Positions 1 through 12,017 of a stretch of DNA of 64,000 bases are shown here, piece by piece. How positions within the stretch are numbered: the first letter of the stretch is position 1; every line of letters begins with the position of its first letter. The translations under genes were made by a program, and so were the position numbers. Source of the DNA: Paraspadella gotoi (Eukaryota; Chaetognatha); assembly GCA_051294375.1 (NCBI GenBank), contig CM119265.1, forward strand, positions 23,838,669 to 23,902,668, written 5' to 3'. Below the pieces are notes generated by a model. It ran no database searches. It was not told where the DNA came from and saw only the letters and a program-made list of their open reading frames with translations.

Positions 1-127
1 GATGGCAGAAGCGGAGGAAATCAAGGAGGTTATTCAAGTGACTACGGTTCACCAGAAGGTTGAGTCTGAAAGAGAAGAAGAAGAAATGATGGCCACCGCG
101 ACTAAAGACCTCTGCCTTCTCCAATAA
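1..127 (+). CDS. 3' end of an unidentified plus-strand gene
   Basis: An open frame runs from the window edge to a TAA at 125-127. It encodes about 41 residues rich in Glu and Lys, with a short poly-Glu run and the C-terminal end KDLCLLQ. Codon choice and GC content look coding, in contrast to the AT-rich sequence that follows. It is most likely a last exon, with the rest of the gene to the left. An ATG at position 2 may be internal. The product is not recognised. The gene converges on the S-adenosylmethionine synthetase gene. Confidence 0.45.
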   Translation, partial: MAEAEEIKEVIQVTTVHQKVESEREEEEMMATATKDLCLLQ

Positions 128-1865
128 CCTATTTTCTTATTATAAATTAATTTATTATGATCCTCAGATGATTAGGCTTTATTTAACTTTCATTTACCAA
201 GCAAACCGTTTCAAAGTAATTTTAAGATTAGAGTAGGTCACTCTTATAGTTCTTATGGTTATGCCAAGTGCCATCTTCAACTTATTGATATTTGCCTGAT
301 AATCATCATTGCTATAGTTTAGAACTCTCTCTTGATCGTATTTATCTGTACTTTTTTTAAAAGACTACGATGAATGAATAATCAAAATCCTCACATTCAC
401 TGAAAAAAGAACATAATTAGTACGTTTAATATTGTTTGAGAAATTGATATTGCTAATTAAAATACTTCATTTACACAAGAAAAAAAATTTAGCAGATTAT
501 TTTTATCTTCGACTTGAAAAAAGATGATATTTTTATACAATTATTTTTATTTCTGGTATCTTACTCAGAATGAATAACATTCTATTTCCCATATATCTTT
601 TCTTAATTTAATAGGAAATTAATTTTTTTAAATATCCAATTGCATATTCATCGTGAATTAAACAAAAAGTATAGTTTGGGTCAAGAGGTATTATTAGGTT
701 GCGGCAATGATTCTCTACACTTGTTAAGATTACGATTTGGTTGCAATATTATGTCAATCTTCAATGACACACTTGATTATATGAAACGTTGATCTTAATT
801 CACTTCATCTTGTTAGATCTCAATTCTTAGGTTTAGTATTTCTGCCATTAAATTCATTATCATATTTTTATCTTCACCGTTCAAAAGCCATCACGGATTT
901 ATCTCCCTTTTTACAGTTTATAGAATGTTGAACCTAGTCATCAAATACATCTTATTATAAGACGGGTCCTGCATTGATAAGAAACTAAATCAGCTAATAT
1001 ATTATGAATTTTTGCCATTATGAGATTTAACACTAAACGCTATAACTATATTCTAGATTTCTCAAATTTTCGGTAAAAATTCTTGCAATATTTGGACTAT
1101 ATGAACTCAATCCTGCTTAACTTAACATTTGGCCTACCCGTGTTATAGTGCATTGTTATTTGTCTGTTAATTACCCTTAGTGAAGTTCTACGTTGTGATT
1201 GTGATTAGTGAGTTTTAAAGTGGTTTATTTTTATCGATTCATCTTCAATTTCATGTTTTCGGACCCCAGTATCCAAAGTGCTGTTTTCTTGCTAAATTTT
1301 ATCATTCAACGAGGAAGTGATATATCCATCATGAATTTCAGAGTCGTATTCATACAGAGCGGGAGTGTTACATTGTCTATATTACTCATTTCACATTCCG
1401 TTAATCTCAAGTCACGTTATAATGATAATTAACTGAACAAGCATTTTTGGATTATCAGCTCGACATATTTTTTTCTTGAATATATTTTAATTAGGTTAGA
1501 CATCTCTATATGGCTAGCTCCTAACAAAAATATTTTTGATTTTAAATCCAACTAAATTTGCTTTTTCCCTATAAATATAAAACAAAACGATTGAGTCAAA
1601 ACCAAAACCAATAAAAAAACAGCACAGCTCGAAACAAAATATTATTCGACACAAATTCAAACCAATATTTGTAAAGATTTTCTGGAGATACTGAATATCA
1701 TCTTATGCGCATCTTATCTTAGGAAATAACCTAAAATTCGATGTTAAAAAAATTCGAAAATTGTTGACTTGAAAATAAGCCTTCAACCAAAAGTATGACA
1801 AAACTTGTTTGTGTGATCATTCCCGCTCCAAAAGACGTTCCCCCACCTCCCGGCGGAAAGAAGGG
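128..1865. other. AT-rich intergenic region between convergent genes
   Basis: About 1.7 kb of AT-rich sequence lies between the 3' ends of two convergent genes. I see no coding frame with a plausible composition, no RNA gene and no clear repeat. The small open frames here look fortuitous. Confidence 0.6.
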
Positions 1866-4221
1866 TCACATGCAGGCGGAATCAGTCCGCTTCCGCGCCG
1901 CCGCGGCGGGAGCCAGCAGCGTCGCGTCCTCCACGACGGAGAGGTCGAGTTTCTTGGGTTGCTCCCAGCTGAAAGCTTCGCGACCGAAGTGACCGTAGCA
2001 GCTAGTTTGCTGATAAATCGGCATCTTGAGATTCAGTTCGCTCACGATTTTTCCGGGACGAAGGTCGAAGTTGTGACGAACGACCTGCCAATGGCAGAGA
2101 AATTAATTATTTTTTATACAGAGTATACATACTAAAAATCTCGAGCAGCACCTTGAGAAGATCCGAGTCGGAGATTTTCGAGGTTCCGTGCGAAAAGATG
2201 GTTATGTTAAGCGGCTCCGCGATGCCGATGGCGTAGGAGAGTTGAACCAAGACTCTCTTGACGAGACCAGCCATGACCAGGGATTTAGCCACCCATCTTG
2301 CGGCATAAGCGGCCGACCGGTCAACCTTGGTGTAATCCTTGCCGGAGAAGGCGCCACCGCCGTGCCCGCCCCATCCGCCGTACGTGTCCACGATGATCTT
2401 CTTTCCCGTTAATCCCGTGGAACTAGTCGGACCGCCGATTACGAATCTGTGTTTTGATAACCGTTTCTGCTTATTCAATAGTCGGTACTCTTTATACATT
2501 ATGTAATTATGTATATTTTCTACTATAGGTACGTATTATTACTGGTCGCAAAAAGAAAAACGAAAACAAACCTTCCGCTTGGCTGGAGAAAAAACCTTGT
2601 CTTCTCATCGAGATATTCCTCGGGGATAACCTCCTTGACGACATGTTCCATGAGGTGTTCTCTCATGGTGCTCAATTCTATACCTTCCTCGTGTTGGGCA
2701 GAAACGACGACGGAATGAACGCGAATGGGCGAAAGAGAACCGTCTTCGTAGTCGTACTCGCAAGTGACCTGAAGACAGCGAACAGAGTTTAACTTCTGCG
2801 CGCTAAGTAGCTTTAAAAACTCCACTGTTTAACCTGAGCTTTCGAATCAGGGCGCAACCAGGGCAGGGCTCCGGAATATCTCAGCTCCGCCAATTTTTGA
2901 TTCAGTCTGGATTGGGAGAAGAAGTAATATACAAAATGTAGTAAATGCACATGGTACCGTTCCCTGACAGAATGATGGTTGACCAAAGCAAATCACCTGT
3001 GAGCCAGAACGATGGTCAGCGGCATGCACTCGTCCGTCTCGTCGGTGGCGTAACCGAACATGAGGCCTTGGTCGCCGGCGCCAACGTCCTCTTCGCTGCG
3101 TCGCTCGTGCACGCCTGTGATAAAAGGGACGAAATGTCATTTTTGGCATAAATTTTTTTTGGGGGAAAATCATGCACATCTATGGCTTATTGATTTATCT
3201 ACAACTGATTGTTGTTAATTTTAAAATAATTTTCATGCATGCATTTTAGTGGAGGAAATGAAGTCACGTTAAAAATATGGTTTCCCGGGAATGCAAATTA
3301 TTTTTGATTTTTTTTTCCATAATGAAAAATTTACGTATACAGTTCGATTGAAGCGTTGTATTACAGGTTACTAAACTTCAATCTAAAACCCAATTGGTAA
3401 AAACACGACGACGACTTACCGTCGAAAGTTTACAGCCGAAGCGGAAGAACAACGATCGGAGGGTGAGGAGTACGTAACCAATCACACCTCCAATCGCAAT
3501 TCTATTTTTTCGAAGGGGTTAGTGAATTTTTTATTCGACACGACACAAATCGATCACAAAAACGAGTGACTCGCTCACGGAAGGCGGACGGAAACGGCAA
3601 AAGGGACCTTGAGCGATGTCGGGGCTCTGATGGTCGATGGCAACGAGGACGTTGCAGGTGGTTGCGTCGAACCCTACGCTCGAATGATTGTATCCAACAG
3701 CACGAATAACGTCGCGTATAACCTGAAATTAAAAGAATCCAATTGAAAATGCATAATAAAATTACAAAGGATTGATTTTATAACACTGGTCACGCAACTT
3801 TAAAAAAAATTAAAATTGGGTAAAGACCTTTTTAGCCCCCATCACTTGCCTTTTGGTGATCCACTGCGGCCGTCGACGTGATTTCCCCGAAAATCATAAC
3901 CATCCCGGTTTTGATGCAAGTTTCGCACGCGACTTTCGCGTCGGGATCCACGCGCAGGTGAGCGTCGAGGATCGCATCCGAAATCTGTTGTCAAAAATGA
4001 CGATTTATCCCTCATAAAAATCCACTTCAGATAGAGACCAGATTTTTATTTTTCCTTCTTACTTGATCGCATAGTTTGTCCGGGTGTCCTTCGCCCACGG
4101 ATTCGGAAGTGAAGAGAAAGGCCGTGGGACTGGAGAGACCGGCAGGAGACGCCGAGGAGCCGATTACCGGCGACGAGGATTCCGCTTTTTTTTTCCCGGC
4201 CTCAGCTTCGCCCGTCCTCAT
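1866..4221 (-). CDS. MAT2A: S-adenosylmethionine synthetase (methionine adenosyltransferase), 8 exons
   Basis: Makes S-adenosylmethionine from methionine and ATP, the methyl donor for the cell; cytosolic. My exons are 4063-4221, 3850-3984, 3608-3722, 2997-3114, 2834-2906, 2572-2768, 2152-2446 and 1866-2084. Phases agree throughout and give 436 residues; animal enzymes are about 395. Visible family signatures are GHPDK near residue 45, [16 protein letters not shown], the acidic GAGDQG loop, and the glycine-rich [12 protein letters not shown] motif followed by TKVDRSAAY. The excess length is a Ser/Ala-rich N-terminal extension of about 25 residues and a divergent C-terminal tail. Intron 2 uses a GC donor (AAG then GCAAGT), which the reading phase requires. 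The symbol follows the animal family; one versus several paralogues cannot be told. It is the last gene of the minus-strand block. Confidence 0.95.
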
Positions 4222-4511
4222 TTTGTGCCAGCGATTTAGCGGGTAAAAAAAAATGTCAAAAATTCAAAAAAGTCAAAGGCGGTCTTTTCGCCGCGAGTAG
4301 CCTAGGAGTTAAAAGTGGAGATTGTAGCATAGTGACGCAAAAACCGCTAACTACATAATATTCGTTGAACGAAAGGGGACGACGGGCAAAATTGCTGGAT
4401 GGCTTTCGCGATAGTTATTTTTTGTTAATTCCACTTTCACAGTGGAAAACAAGTACAGAAGAATAATCGAAACTATTTAAACTAATAAAAACTGTTTGTA
4501 TAGAATCGTTT

Positions 4512-6455
4512 TCAAAAAAAGAGTCCTCTCATCCTCCGTCCCATTCCCTGTCGATCATAAAGGGTGTTGAATTTGTTGACGAACTGGTTGATGGTGTTGC
4601 AACCCTTGGTGATAGATCCAAGGTAAGCCATTAGGGCGACATCGTTGCATTGGATGGCAAAGTCCGATTCGAATTGCGGGTTGTCCATGAGGGGCAGGCG
4701 ATGGACGAGACTCTTGATGTCGCGCAAAATTTCGTGATTCCCAACGAGAGTTCCTTAAGAAAGAAGCATTAACTAAATCGAGATCTAATGATAATTTGGA
4801 AACCGTTCTTCCCACTTCTTCTTTACCTTCGTCAACGGCCTTGACGTAGTCCATTATGAGTTTGACGCGACTGTGCAACATCTTGATGGCGCTGTACTGA
4901 GCGGTGAGGTGGTCAGCGACGACCGAGGGGCCAACGTTCTTGGCATCTGTCCCGCCGTCCGTCGAACTCGAGCTGACCGTCGAGACTCGGGCAACGTGAT
5001 CGACGCCGATTCGCTCCGAGTCTTCCGTCGCGAGGGTGAAGGGAATTTCCACGAAGAGCATCGTCGCCTTGACAACGGAATAAATAACTATTGAAGGAGA
5101 GAGGAAAAATATAAATATATTTCGCGGAGAGAGTAGAAACGAGACTAACGAAAGACCATGTAAAAATATGTATATATATACGGATGAGCATGATGATAAA
5201 AAGAGGAAGGGGAGAACGGGACCGCAGGCTCAATTCTCTGATAACGAAGTTAATATGTATGTCACGCCGGTCATGACAAGACACGACCGTGGCCGTGGGA
5301 TTCGACGACGAGATGATATCTGGCTGCTGCCTCTCCCGTTATCCGCGAAAAAAAATATATCGAATGTGAAGATAGAAGATATCGCGATTATTTTTAACGT
5401 TAGAAACGTCCACAGAGAGAGAAATTGTGCCTCTCGAAAACCCGCGGACGTTAAACGCTTTTAACACAGCGTTGGTGGTTTAATTTTAATCTCGTTTTAA
5501 AATCATTTTAATCTCACGTTTTTAACTTTTTAACGTCGAAATTAACTCATTAATTTCATCTATCGTTCTTCGTCGCCAATTTGTTGAAAATAAACTTACC
5601 AACCGTTCCAAAATCCTAACGTCCTTTGATAAAGACTAAAGTCAGCCGATGAAAAGGTACAACGAATCGAGAGAGGCACGAACAATGTATCTCCCCGCGT
5701 CCTCACCCAATGCCCTCCCAATTTTTTTTCTTAAGTCCTCACCTTTCCCTCGACGATGTCGATGACCGACTCAAAAACGGTAATGGGAAGGTCCGTGTGT
5801 TTGGAGGCGGGATTGAGTTTGAGAAAGATGGGACTCTCGTTGATATCACAGATTTGCTTGTGGACAGCAATATCGGACTCGTTGGGGGCTCCACCGGTAG
5901 AATACCAACCGAGAAAATCGAGGTCTTGGAACACCTTAATTGAGAAATCGGGTTTTAAAAACAAGCTTTTTAAGTTTCCTTCCCTCGCAACTTTTAACAA
6001 CTTCTAAAGGACCAGTCTGTAATTAAACCGTTCTACTCGCCTGTTTAAACTGTTCCTCGCGGACAGTGTAAAAATCCCTGTCGATGATGAGACAGTCGTT
6101 GATGCGGTCGAATTTGAGTTCGAAAGTGTTGAAGATTTCGATGCTGCGTCCCTTTTGTTTTCCGATTAACGCGCCGATAACCTGCATCGGTTTTCCCTCC
6201 TGCGCTCGTTGTCGCGTCCAATGTTCAGAAACGTTCATTATGACAAGAGGATGAATGGCCACACTGACGCTTCCCTGTGAAGAAAATCCGTTAAAACTTA
6301 AAGCAATGAAATAAATCACACGCTGCTGATCGGTCGCAATCCAGAAGACTCACTTGAGCTCCCACCGCTCCAGCTGGCGCCATGACGCTGGATTCTCCGT
6401 TCGTTCCGTTAGTCATATTCTGAGAGGTAGAGGCGCCCGCGGTATCAACTTCCAT
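4512..6455 (-). CDS. COPS6: COP9 signalosome complex subunit 6, 5 exons
   Basis: The non-catalytic MPN-domain subunit of the COP9 signalosome. It pairs with CSN5, and the complex removes NEDD8 from cullins. Exons are 6354-6455, 6041-6274, 5743-5934, 4827-5067 and 4512-4753, giving 336 residues; the human protein has 327. The MPN domain opens with [15 protein letters not shown] and [12 protein letters not shown]. The JAMM zinc ligands of CSN5 are absent, as expected for CSN6. The C-terminal half has [20 protein letters not shown] and the family ending [13 protein letters not shown]. The second intron must use a GC donor (CAG then GCGAGT) to join FKQ to [10 protein letters not shown] in phase. 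The start is 82 bp beyond the EMG1 stop, with a strong 3' splice-site-like tract 34 nt upstream. Confidence 0.96.
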
Positions 6456-6488
6456 CTCAAGAGTTTTACAGTCTTTTTTAAAGTTCTT

Positions 6489-6512
6489 CTGCAAAATTAA
6501 AAAAAAAAAAAT
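6489..6512 (-). promoter_or_regulatory. 3' splice-site-like polypyrimidine tract between EMG1 and COPS6
   Basis: Read on the minus strand, a long T run followed by AATTTTGCAG ends 34 nt before the COPS6 ATG, inside the 82-bp gap after the EMG1 stop. It has the shape of a strong splice acceptor. It could receive a trans-spliced leader, or close a 5' UTR intron that reads into EMG1. The sequence alone does not decide. Confidence 0.5.
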
Positions 6513-6537
6513 TCGTAACAAACAAACTAAATTCTCG

Positions 6538-7454
6538 TCACAAAACGTCCCAAGCCTCTTCAAAGGCGCAACACAACTTGGCGCAAGTCAAAGCCGCCGA
6601 AAGAGGATATCCAGAAACGGCGACGTCTTCCTCGGTGTAGTCGAGATTAAGGGAACCGTGCGCCATGGCGCCGACGACGATGAGGATCGGCGTCGAGTCG
6701 CCGGACTCGGCCGATTTGGCTGGAACCAGTTCCTTGGCGTTGACGCAGCGATCAGCTTTGAAGGAGGTGCAGATCTTGCGACACCCGGCGGGAAGGTGGT
6801 CCGTCAACGGGTTCTTGATCACCTTGAGCAACTTCTGCGGTCCGTCAGAGGCGTGGATGGACAACTTGTGAAGGAGTTGAACCATGAGTCCGCAAAATCG
6901 ATCGAATGTGCGGGGAATGCGAGTTTGCGGGTGAACCTCGATGAGGACGTTCTTAGCTGATTAGAAAATTAAAAACTCTTGTGAATTAAACTCAGAACAC
7001 AATGCCTTTTTTTAGACCAAGAATCTCAAATTATCAACATCAAATAATCTTCGAAATAAACAATCAGTAAAAGCCACATTTCAAAAATAAAAATCCACCG
7101 AACCAATAGGACATATTCTAAAATTTAGAAACCTGTGTGAATGTAGACTTGCAATAACCCGGCGCGATTTAACGGACTGTCCAGCAACATAAGAAGGCAT
7201 TGGTGAGTGATATCTGGCCGAAAAACAGTTGGGTCCTTCCCGTTTTTCCGCAAAAAGGTTCCGTGCTTGTCGGCGGAAAGTAATTCGAAGAGTTTCCCAA
7301 CGCGCCCAGTTTCCAGTTGAGCGTTCTCGAGGACGACGATGAGTCTTTTCGCTCCGGGCGTCTTCATCATTTTTTTGGGCGCGGGAGGTTCTGCCGCCGA
7401 GTCAGCTTGACAGTCTTTTTCATCACTCGAAATGTTCTTCCGTTTCTTTCCCAT
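6538..7454 (-). CDS. EMG1: Ribosomal RNA small subunit pseudouridine N1-methyltransferase NEP1/EMG1, 2 exons
   Basis: A SPOUT-class methyltransferase that modifies a hypermodified pseudouridine of 18S rRNA and is needed for 40S biogenesis; nucleolar. Exons are 7133-7454 and 6538-6956, 247 codons including stop (human protein 244). The N-terminus is basic and low-complexity. The core then shows [41 protein letters not shown], then after the intron [20 protein letters not shown] and [11 protein letters not shown]. The SAM-binding end has VVGAMAHG and [14 protein letters not shown]. All are close to animal EMG1. It uses the product of the SAM synthetase two genes downstream. The start lies 126 bp past the UBE4A stop. 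Confidence 0.96.
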
Positions 7455-7580
7455 TGTTTATTATTTACTATCAGAACTATATAATAAAAATAAGAATACG
7501 CTTTTTAAATAGTCCCAAAATCTCATTAATTTTTAACAACTCAACTACTGACTAGAATATAACCGACTGGAAAAATTAAA

Positions 7581-10500
7581 CTAATTCGAAGCGGAATAAT
7601 TATTTTTTTCGGCTTTCTTCTCCCTCAGCCAAGTTTGTATCTTTTCTTTAAGTTCAGTGTGAGGAATAAGCTGCTCCATCGCGAGAGGCTCTCGATTAAA
7701 TGGATCCGTCTGAGAGGAAAGAACGTGTCGAGCGATCGTCGGTCGATCCACCACCTGGAATAAAATAGTCATAGTACAAATTATAATAATAAGATTTAAA
7801 ACAAATTAAAAATCCTAGTTTCTACCAAACCTGTCTGCTCGACGGCAAAATAACGGGATCCTTCATGAGCGTGAACATCATGGCGTCGAGGAACTCCTCG
7901 GGGGCGTCCTCCGTCGAAACCTCCTCTTCCACCTCGGCACCGAGTGCTTTGATCTTCGACGCCAGACTCTCCACCTCAGCCAGCATGGCGCCGCGACCGG
8001 TTCGAGCCAAGACTTCCTGAAGGCGATCGAAGAGCTCCGGACGGAAGGAGCGACCGTCTTGCGTCACCTTGAAGTAACAAAAATATAATTAAAATCATAT
8101 TTTTTTTATTTAAATTAACTAATAACTACCCCACATTTTTTTTTACCTTTCGGCAAAACTCGTCGTCGTCCTGCAGGTTGACATAGATTTGCGAAATGAC
8201 CGCGACTAGAGCGGCGGGATCGAACTCCACCTTCTCAAAGTCGGTCACTTTCAACTCTTTCCTCGACGGACCGCAAAGTTGGAAAAGGAAATAGTTGAGC
8301 ATGGAGGCGATACGCTCAACCATGATGGGGTGGACGAAGATGGCCACGATCTTGGAGGTGAGCAAGGAAAGGACTTCGATGGTTTCCTTGCCCATGATGT
8401 TGTAGTATCTGGAATGCTTGAGAAGAGTCGCCAATTGATTTTCCTTTTCCCTGCGATCCGCTTCGGACAACGACTGCCAATCGCCGCGGATCTTTTCCCG
8501 CTCCTTTTCCCTGATTTCCTTCATCATTCTAAGAGCCTCGTCCAGGAGATAAACGGCGTCGTTGCAGAGATAATTGATGAATTTCAGAAAGAGCGGAGGA
8601 TCTGCATGTGCGAAAAGAGGAGGCATTTTATCGACAAATATTAATCAAAGTCGCTACCTATCATTACTCACCCGTGTTCTCTATCCGCTCCACGGCGATG
8701 CGCGCCAGCTCCACTAGCCTTTCGTTCTGGAACGGGAGTGACCAGAGATGTTTCAGAATTTTGTACATGGGTCGGCGGTAGTTGTAGATCATGTACTCGT
8801 CGACCGACTCCCCGGTCATTTCGATGCTAACGAAGACGCGGAGAAGAACGGGAGCGATTTGACGACGATGGGGATGAGCGGTGAAGAGTTCCGAGGAGAC
8901 AGAGGTGGAGAATAGGGCTAAGGATTTCAAATTTGGAAGTCGAGTTAAAAAGTAAACTAATCTTATTAGGAATGCGTACTTATTTTTATTAATGATAGAT
9001 GAAATAAACACACCTCCGATGTGACCATCCTCCGTCGGGACCATCGTCTCCAACACTTCCGCCAACTGTGCCTTTAAATGGGGGTTTTTCATCCTCGTCT
9101 TGTCGCCCATAAAGATGACGACGAAGGTCATGAGCTCCTCGACGGTGGGGCCCATTGAAGCGAAGGCTGATGCGTTGAAGCGGTGGGTGAAAAGAACGAA
9201 CTCCACAACATTATTGACGAGCGTCTCGGGCACGTGGCGCAGCGGCGTGATCGCCGATGCATCCAGCGGCGGTAGAGGTACCTCGACGTCGACGAAAGTC
9301 GTCGGGAGCGCATCGTCGTTCATTGCGATGGCCAACTGGTCGAGCCACTTGAGAGTAGCACCGATCAGGTCATCGGAACCTTTGACCACGCCCGGTTCAA
9401 GCAGCGTCGTCTTGATCGCGAGATAGCGCGACATGTGCCTCTCGAGGCGTTCTTTGATTTCAGGGACGGCGTCGGGACCGCCACCAGCGATGCTGTCTCG
9501 ATAGGCCGTCTGCAGTTGATGCATGTCTTGGTTGAGTTGAAGGAAGGTTTTGCTGAGGCAAGAAAAGCCCAGATTGTAGCACGAATGGGCGAGAAAGAAG
9601 AGGCGAGTGGTAAGGCCGAATACGGGGAGCGAGTCGGGGGGCGAAGAGGCTTCGGCGTCAGGGAGAAGCTTCGTCTCTTTCTCCAGCTCAGGAACGTCGG
9701 GGCCGTCGAGGGCGGAATTGGTCGACGACTTCGGCGTTGATGCGTAGCGAGGATCTATCTTTAATAGTTTGGTGTTAGAAACGCCGCTGAAGTAGTGGGA
9801 ATGACAAATTAGGGGCGAAGGGCAGAAAGAGAAAGGCCAAAAAAAAAGAGATTCTCTTACCAGAAAGGTTTGACCATCATGAGTAAAATCGCCGTCAGAT
9901 TCATGAAAAACCCATCGCTAGCGTAGATTAGGTCATTGGGAACGACGTTTTGCAACTGGGAACCGAGTTGGGCGCGGCCGCTGTTCGAACCCACCACGGC
10001 GCCGATCCATCCCAAGAGCGCGTTGGTAGCTTCCGGGGAGCGGAGACGAAGAATCTGCGAATAAAAAAATAAAAGAAAAGAATAAGCCTGTGGCAGCACG
10101 ACTTAAAGCAATGGGGCAAAAGGCTACCCGGCTTTTGCCATAAGTGGGGAAGTGAGGCGGTTTAAATATACCGCGACAGGACGGCCCATCAATAATTCAT
10201 ATGACCCGACATTTTCATAAACTGATATACATAGTACATACCCGATGAAAAAAATCGTGAACGAGGCATCGCAGAGTTGCGAGCGGCACCCAGAGGTTGG
10301 ATTGAATGATGTCGATTTCTTGCTGGCTCTTGCGAGAAGGAGACTGAAAAAATAACGAAGCAAAATAATGAAATTAAGGAAACAAAATTAGAAATAACAT
10401 TAAAACAAATAGAAACAGACAATTTTTAAAACGAAAGCAGGAAATTTAGACCTCGAAAAAATCGTTGGCGTTGTCGTTTCCGCTCCTGACAATCGGACTC

Positions 10501-11945
10501 TGCGAGAGAATTCTTCCGAGAAGAGAATCTTCGAAGGCGCGACCGGACACACGCGAGCGTGACGCCGCCGCCAAGAAGAGGAGCGGCGTCGGCGCCCGTT
10601 TCGGCGTGCAAAGACCGAAGAATATCTGCAGAGAGAAATGATTAATGTTGCATAACACCCATTGGATTTCAAACCAATTAAAACTCAGATCATCGAACTT
10701 TAACAATCTCCTTTGATGAAGCGAAAAACTGCAAAGACTTGGCGATGACGACTTGATGCGGGGATCCTAACGCCATAATCTGCGTCTCTGATTGAAGGTG
10801 GTGATAAAAGACCTCAATGATTTCGGAGAGACCGCGTCCCTCTTCACCGCTGTCGTACTCGTCCGCTGAATGATGATAACAATTGTTTTCAATGAAGATT
10901 CAAAGTTAAACAATGTATTTCAGATTAACATTGAAAATAACACCCAACTCAAACTCCAATCATTACCAATCATTACCCAAAGCGCTTCTGAAAAAGTCCA
11001 AGCCAACTTCAAAATCCTCTCCGTCACTCTTCGCCGCCTCGAAGCACAAGTCGCAGAATTGCTTTGAAGTGTTTTGGTCGAAAATGTCGGGGGTTTGGAG
11101 AGCGGTCCGCACGTTGGAGAAGATGACGCGGCGACAGTCGGCGACGTCGTCGGGAGAGAGAGAAGTTTGACGCAGTCGTCGCGCGCAACCGAAGAGATAA
11201 CAGATGACTAGAGGTTCGTGGACGGAGGAGTCGATGAAGCCGTCGGGAACGCGAATCGTCGACGTCAGAAGCTCTTCCTCCGTCGCCATGAGGCGCTCGA
11301 ACACAACTGTCGACAAATTGCCAGTTTCCAGCCAGGATCCGTGAACAACACCGTCGACGGCGAAGAGACACTCGGGTCGAACGCGGTGGGCGCGAGGCGC
11401 AACCAGCACGTCCTCGGTGTCGAAGGTAGAGACGGTGACGAGGAAAATCCTTTCCAAGGCCAAATGTCGGGCGACGACATCCTGAGCAGCGTTGGTGGAG
11501 AAGGTGGGCTCGATCGATGAAGTGGCCTCCTTCGTATCGGAGCAAAAGCGTTTTGGACTCTGCTTCCGATTTGTTTCTTGAGTGGATCTGAAGATGCATA
11601 GAAATAAAAATTTGAAGAGACAGTAATTATTGTTATATGTTAATGACAGAACCGTTCAATGTAAGCAGTCCCTGAGCTTCGGATCAGGCTATAACACCGT
11701 GTTACAGGCGGGTTAAGCGCCCCGGACCTTTGGGTTGGGAGGCGAATGACTTGCCTCCGGCACCAATGGCCGCTGATGAACGGTTGGTGGATTTTAGTCC
11801 ACCATAAATTGTTAATTTAAAATTATGTATATATATATATTGTTTAATAAACAATGTTTATCCACGTACACTCGAATTTGACTAACCTCGGACAGGGCGA
11901 GTCTGAAAAAAGGGCGGCGAACGGATTCCCTGATCCTTCGTCCAT
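7581..11945 (-). CDS. UBE4A: Ubiquitin conjugation factor E4 A (U-box E3/E4 ligase), 11 exons
   Basis: Elongates ubiquitin chains on pre-ubiquitinated substrates. Exons are 11887-11945, 10977-11587, 10705-10865, 10452-10625, 10242-10343, 9861-10054, 9014-9786, 8672-8917, 8147-8601, 7831-8067 and 7581-7754. All phases agree and give 1,061 residues; human UBE4A has 1,066. The start is fixed by the tiny first exon encoding NPFAALF, a conserved UBE4A N-terminal motif. Other matches are [47 protein letters not shown]-like [10 protein letters not shown] and [11 protein letters not shown]. The C-terminal U-box reads [20 protein letters not shown], then [20 protein letters not shown] and [20 protein letters not shown]-type residues favour 4A over 4B. 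The donor of the 10705-10865 exon is uncertain by 6 nt. Intron 1 holds a GC-rich foldable element. Confidence 0.95.
11640..11815. repeat. GC-rich foldable element in UBE4A intron 1
   Basis: A GC-rich patch sits in an otherwise AT-rich intron. An inverted pair, AACCGTTCA near 11,651 and TGAACGGTT near 11,775, brackets about 130 bp. A second hairpin (GGTGGA, loop, TCCACC) follows at once. I do not recognise it as a tRNA, snRNA or known SINE. No second copy was noticed in this window. Confidence 0.3.
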
Positions 11946-12017
11946 TGTCCAGAGTATTTACTATATCTCTTTTTAAGTTTTTAGTTTCTAAAAAACCTGA
12001 CGAAACAAATTGCTTAT

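Noticed and set aside
8279-9740. Plus-strand frames opposite UBE4A.
   Set aside because: They overlap exons with firm family matches and have no domain of their own.
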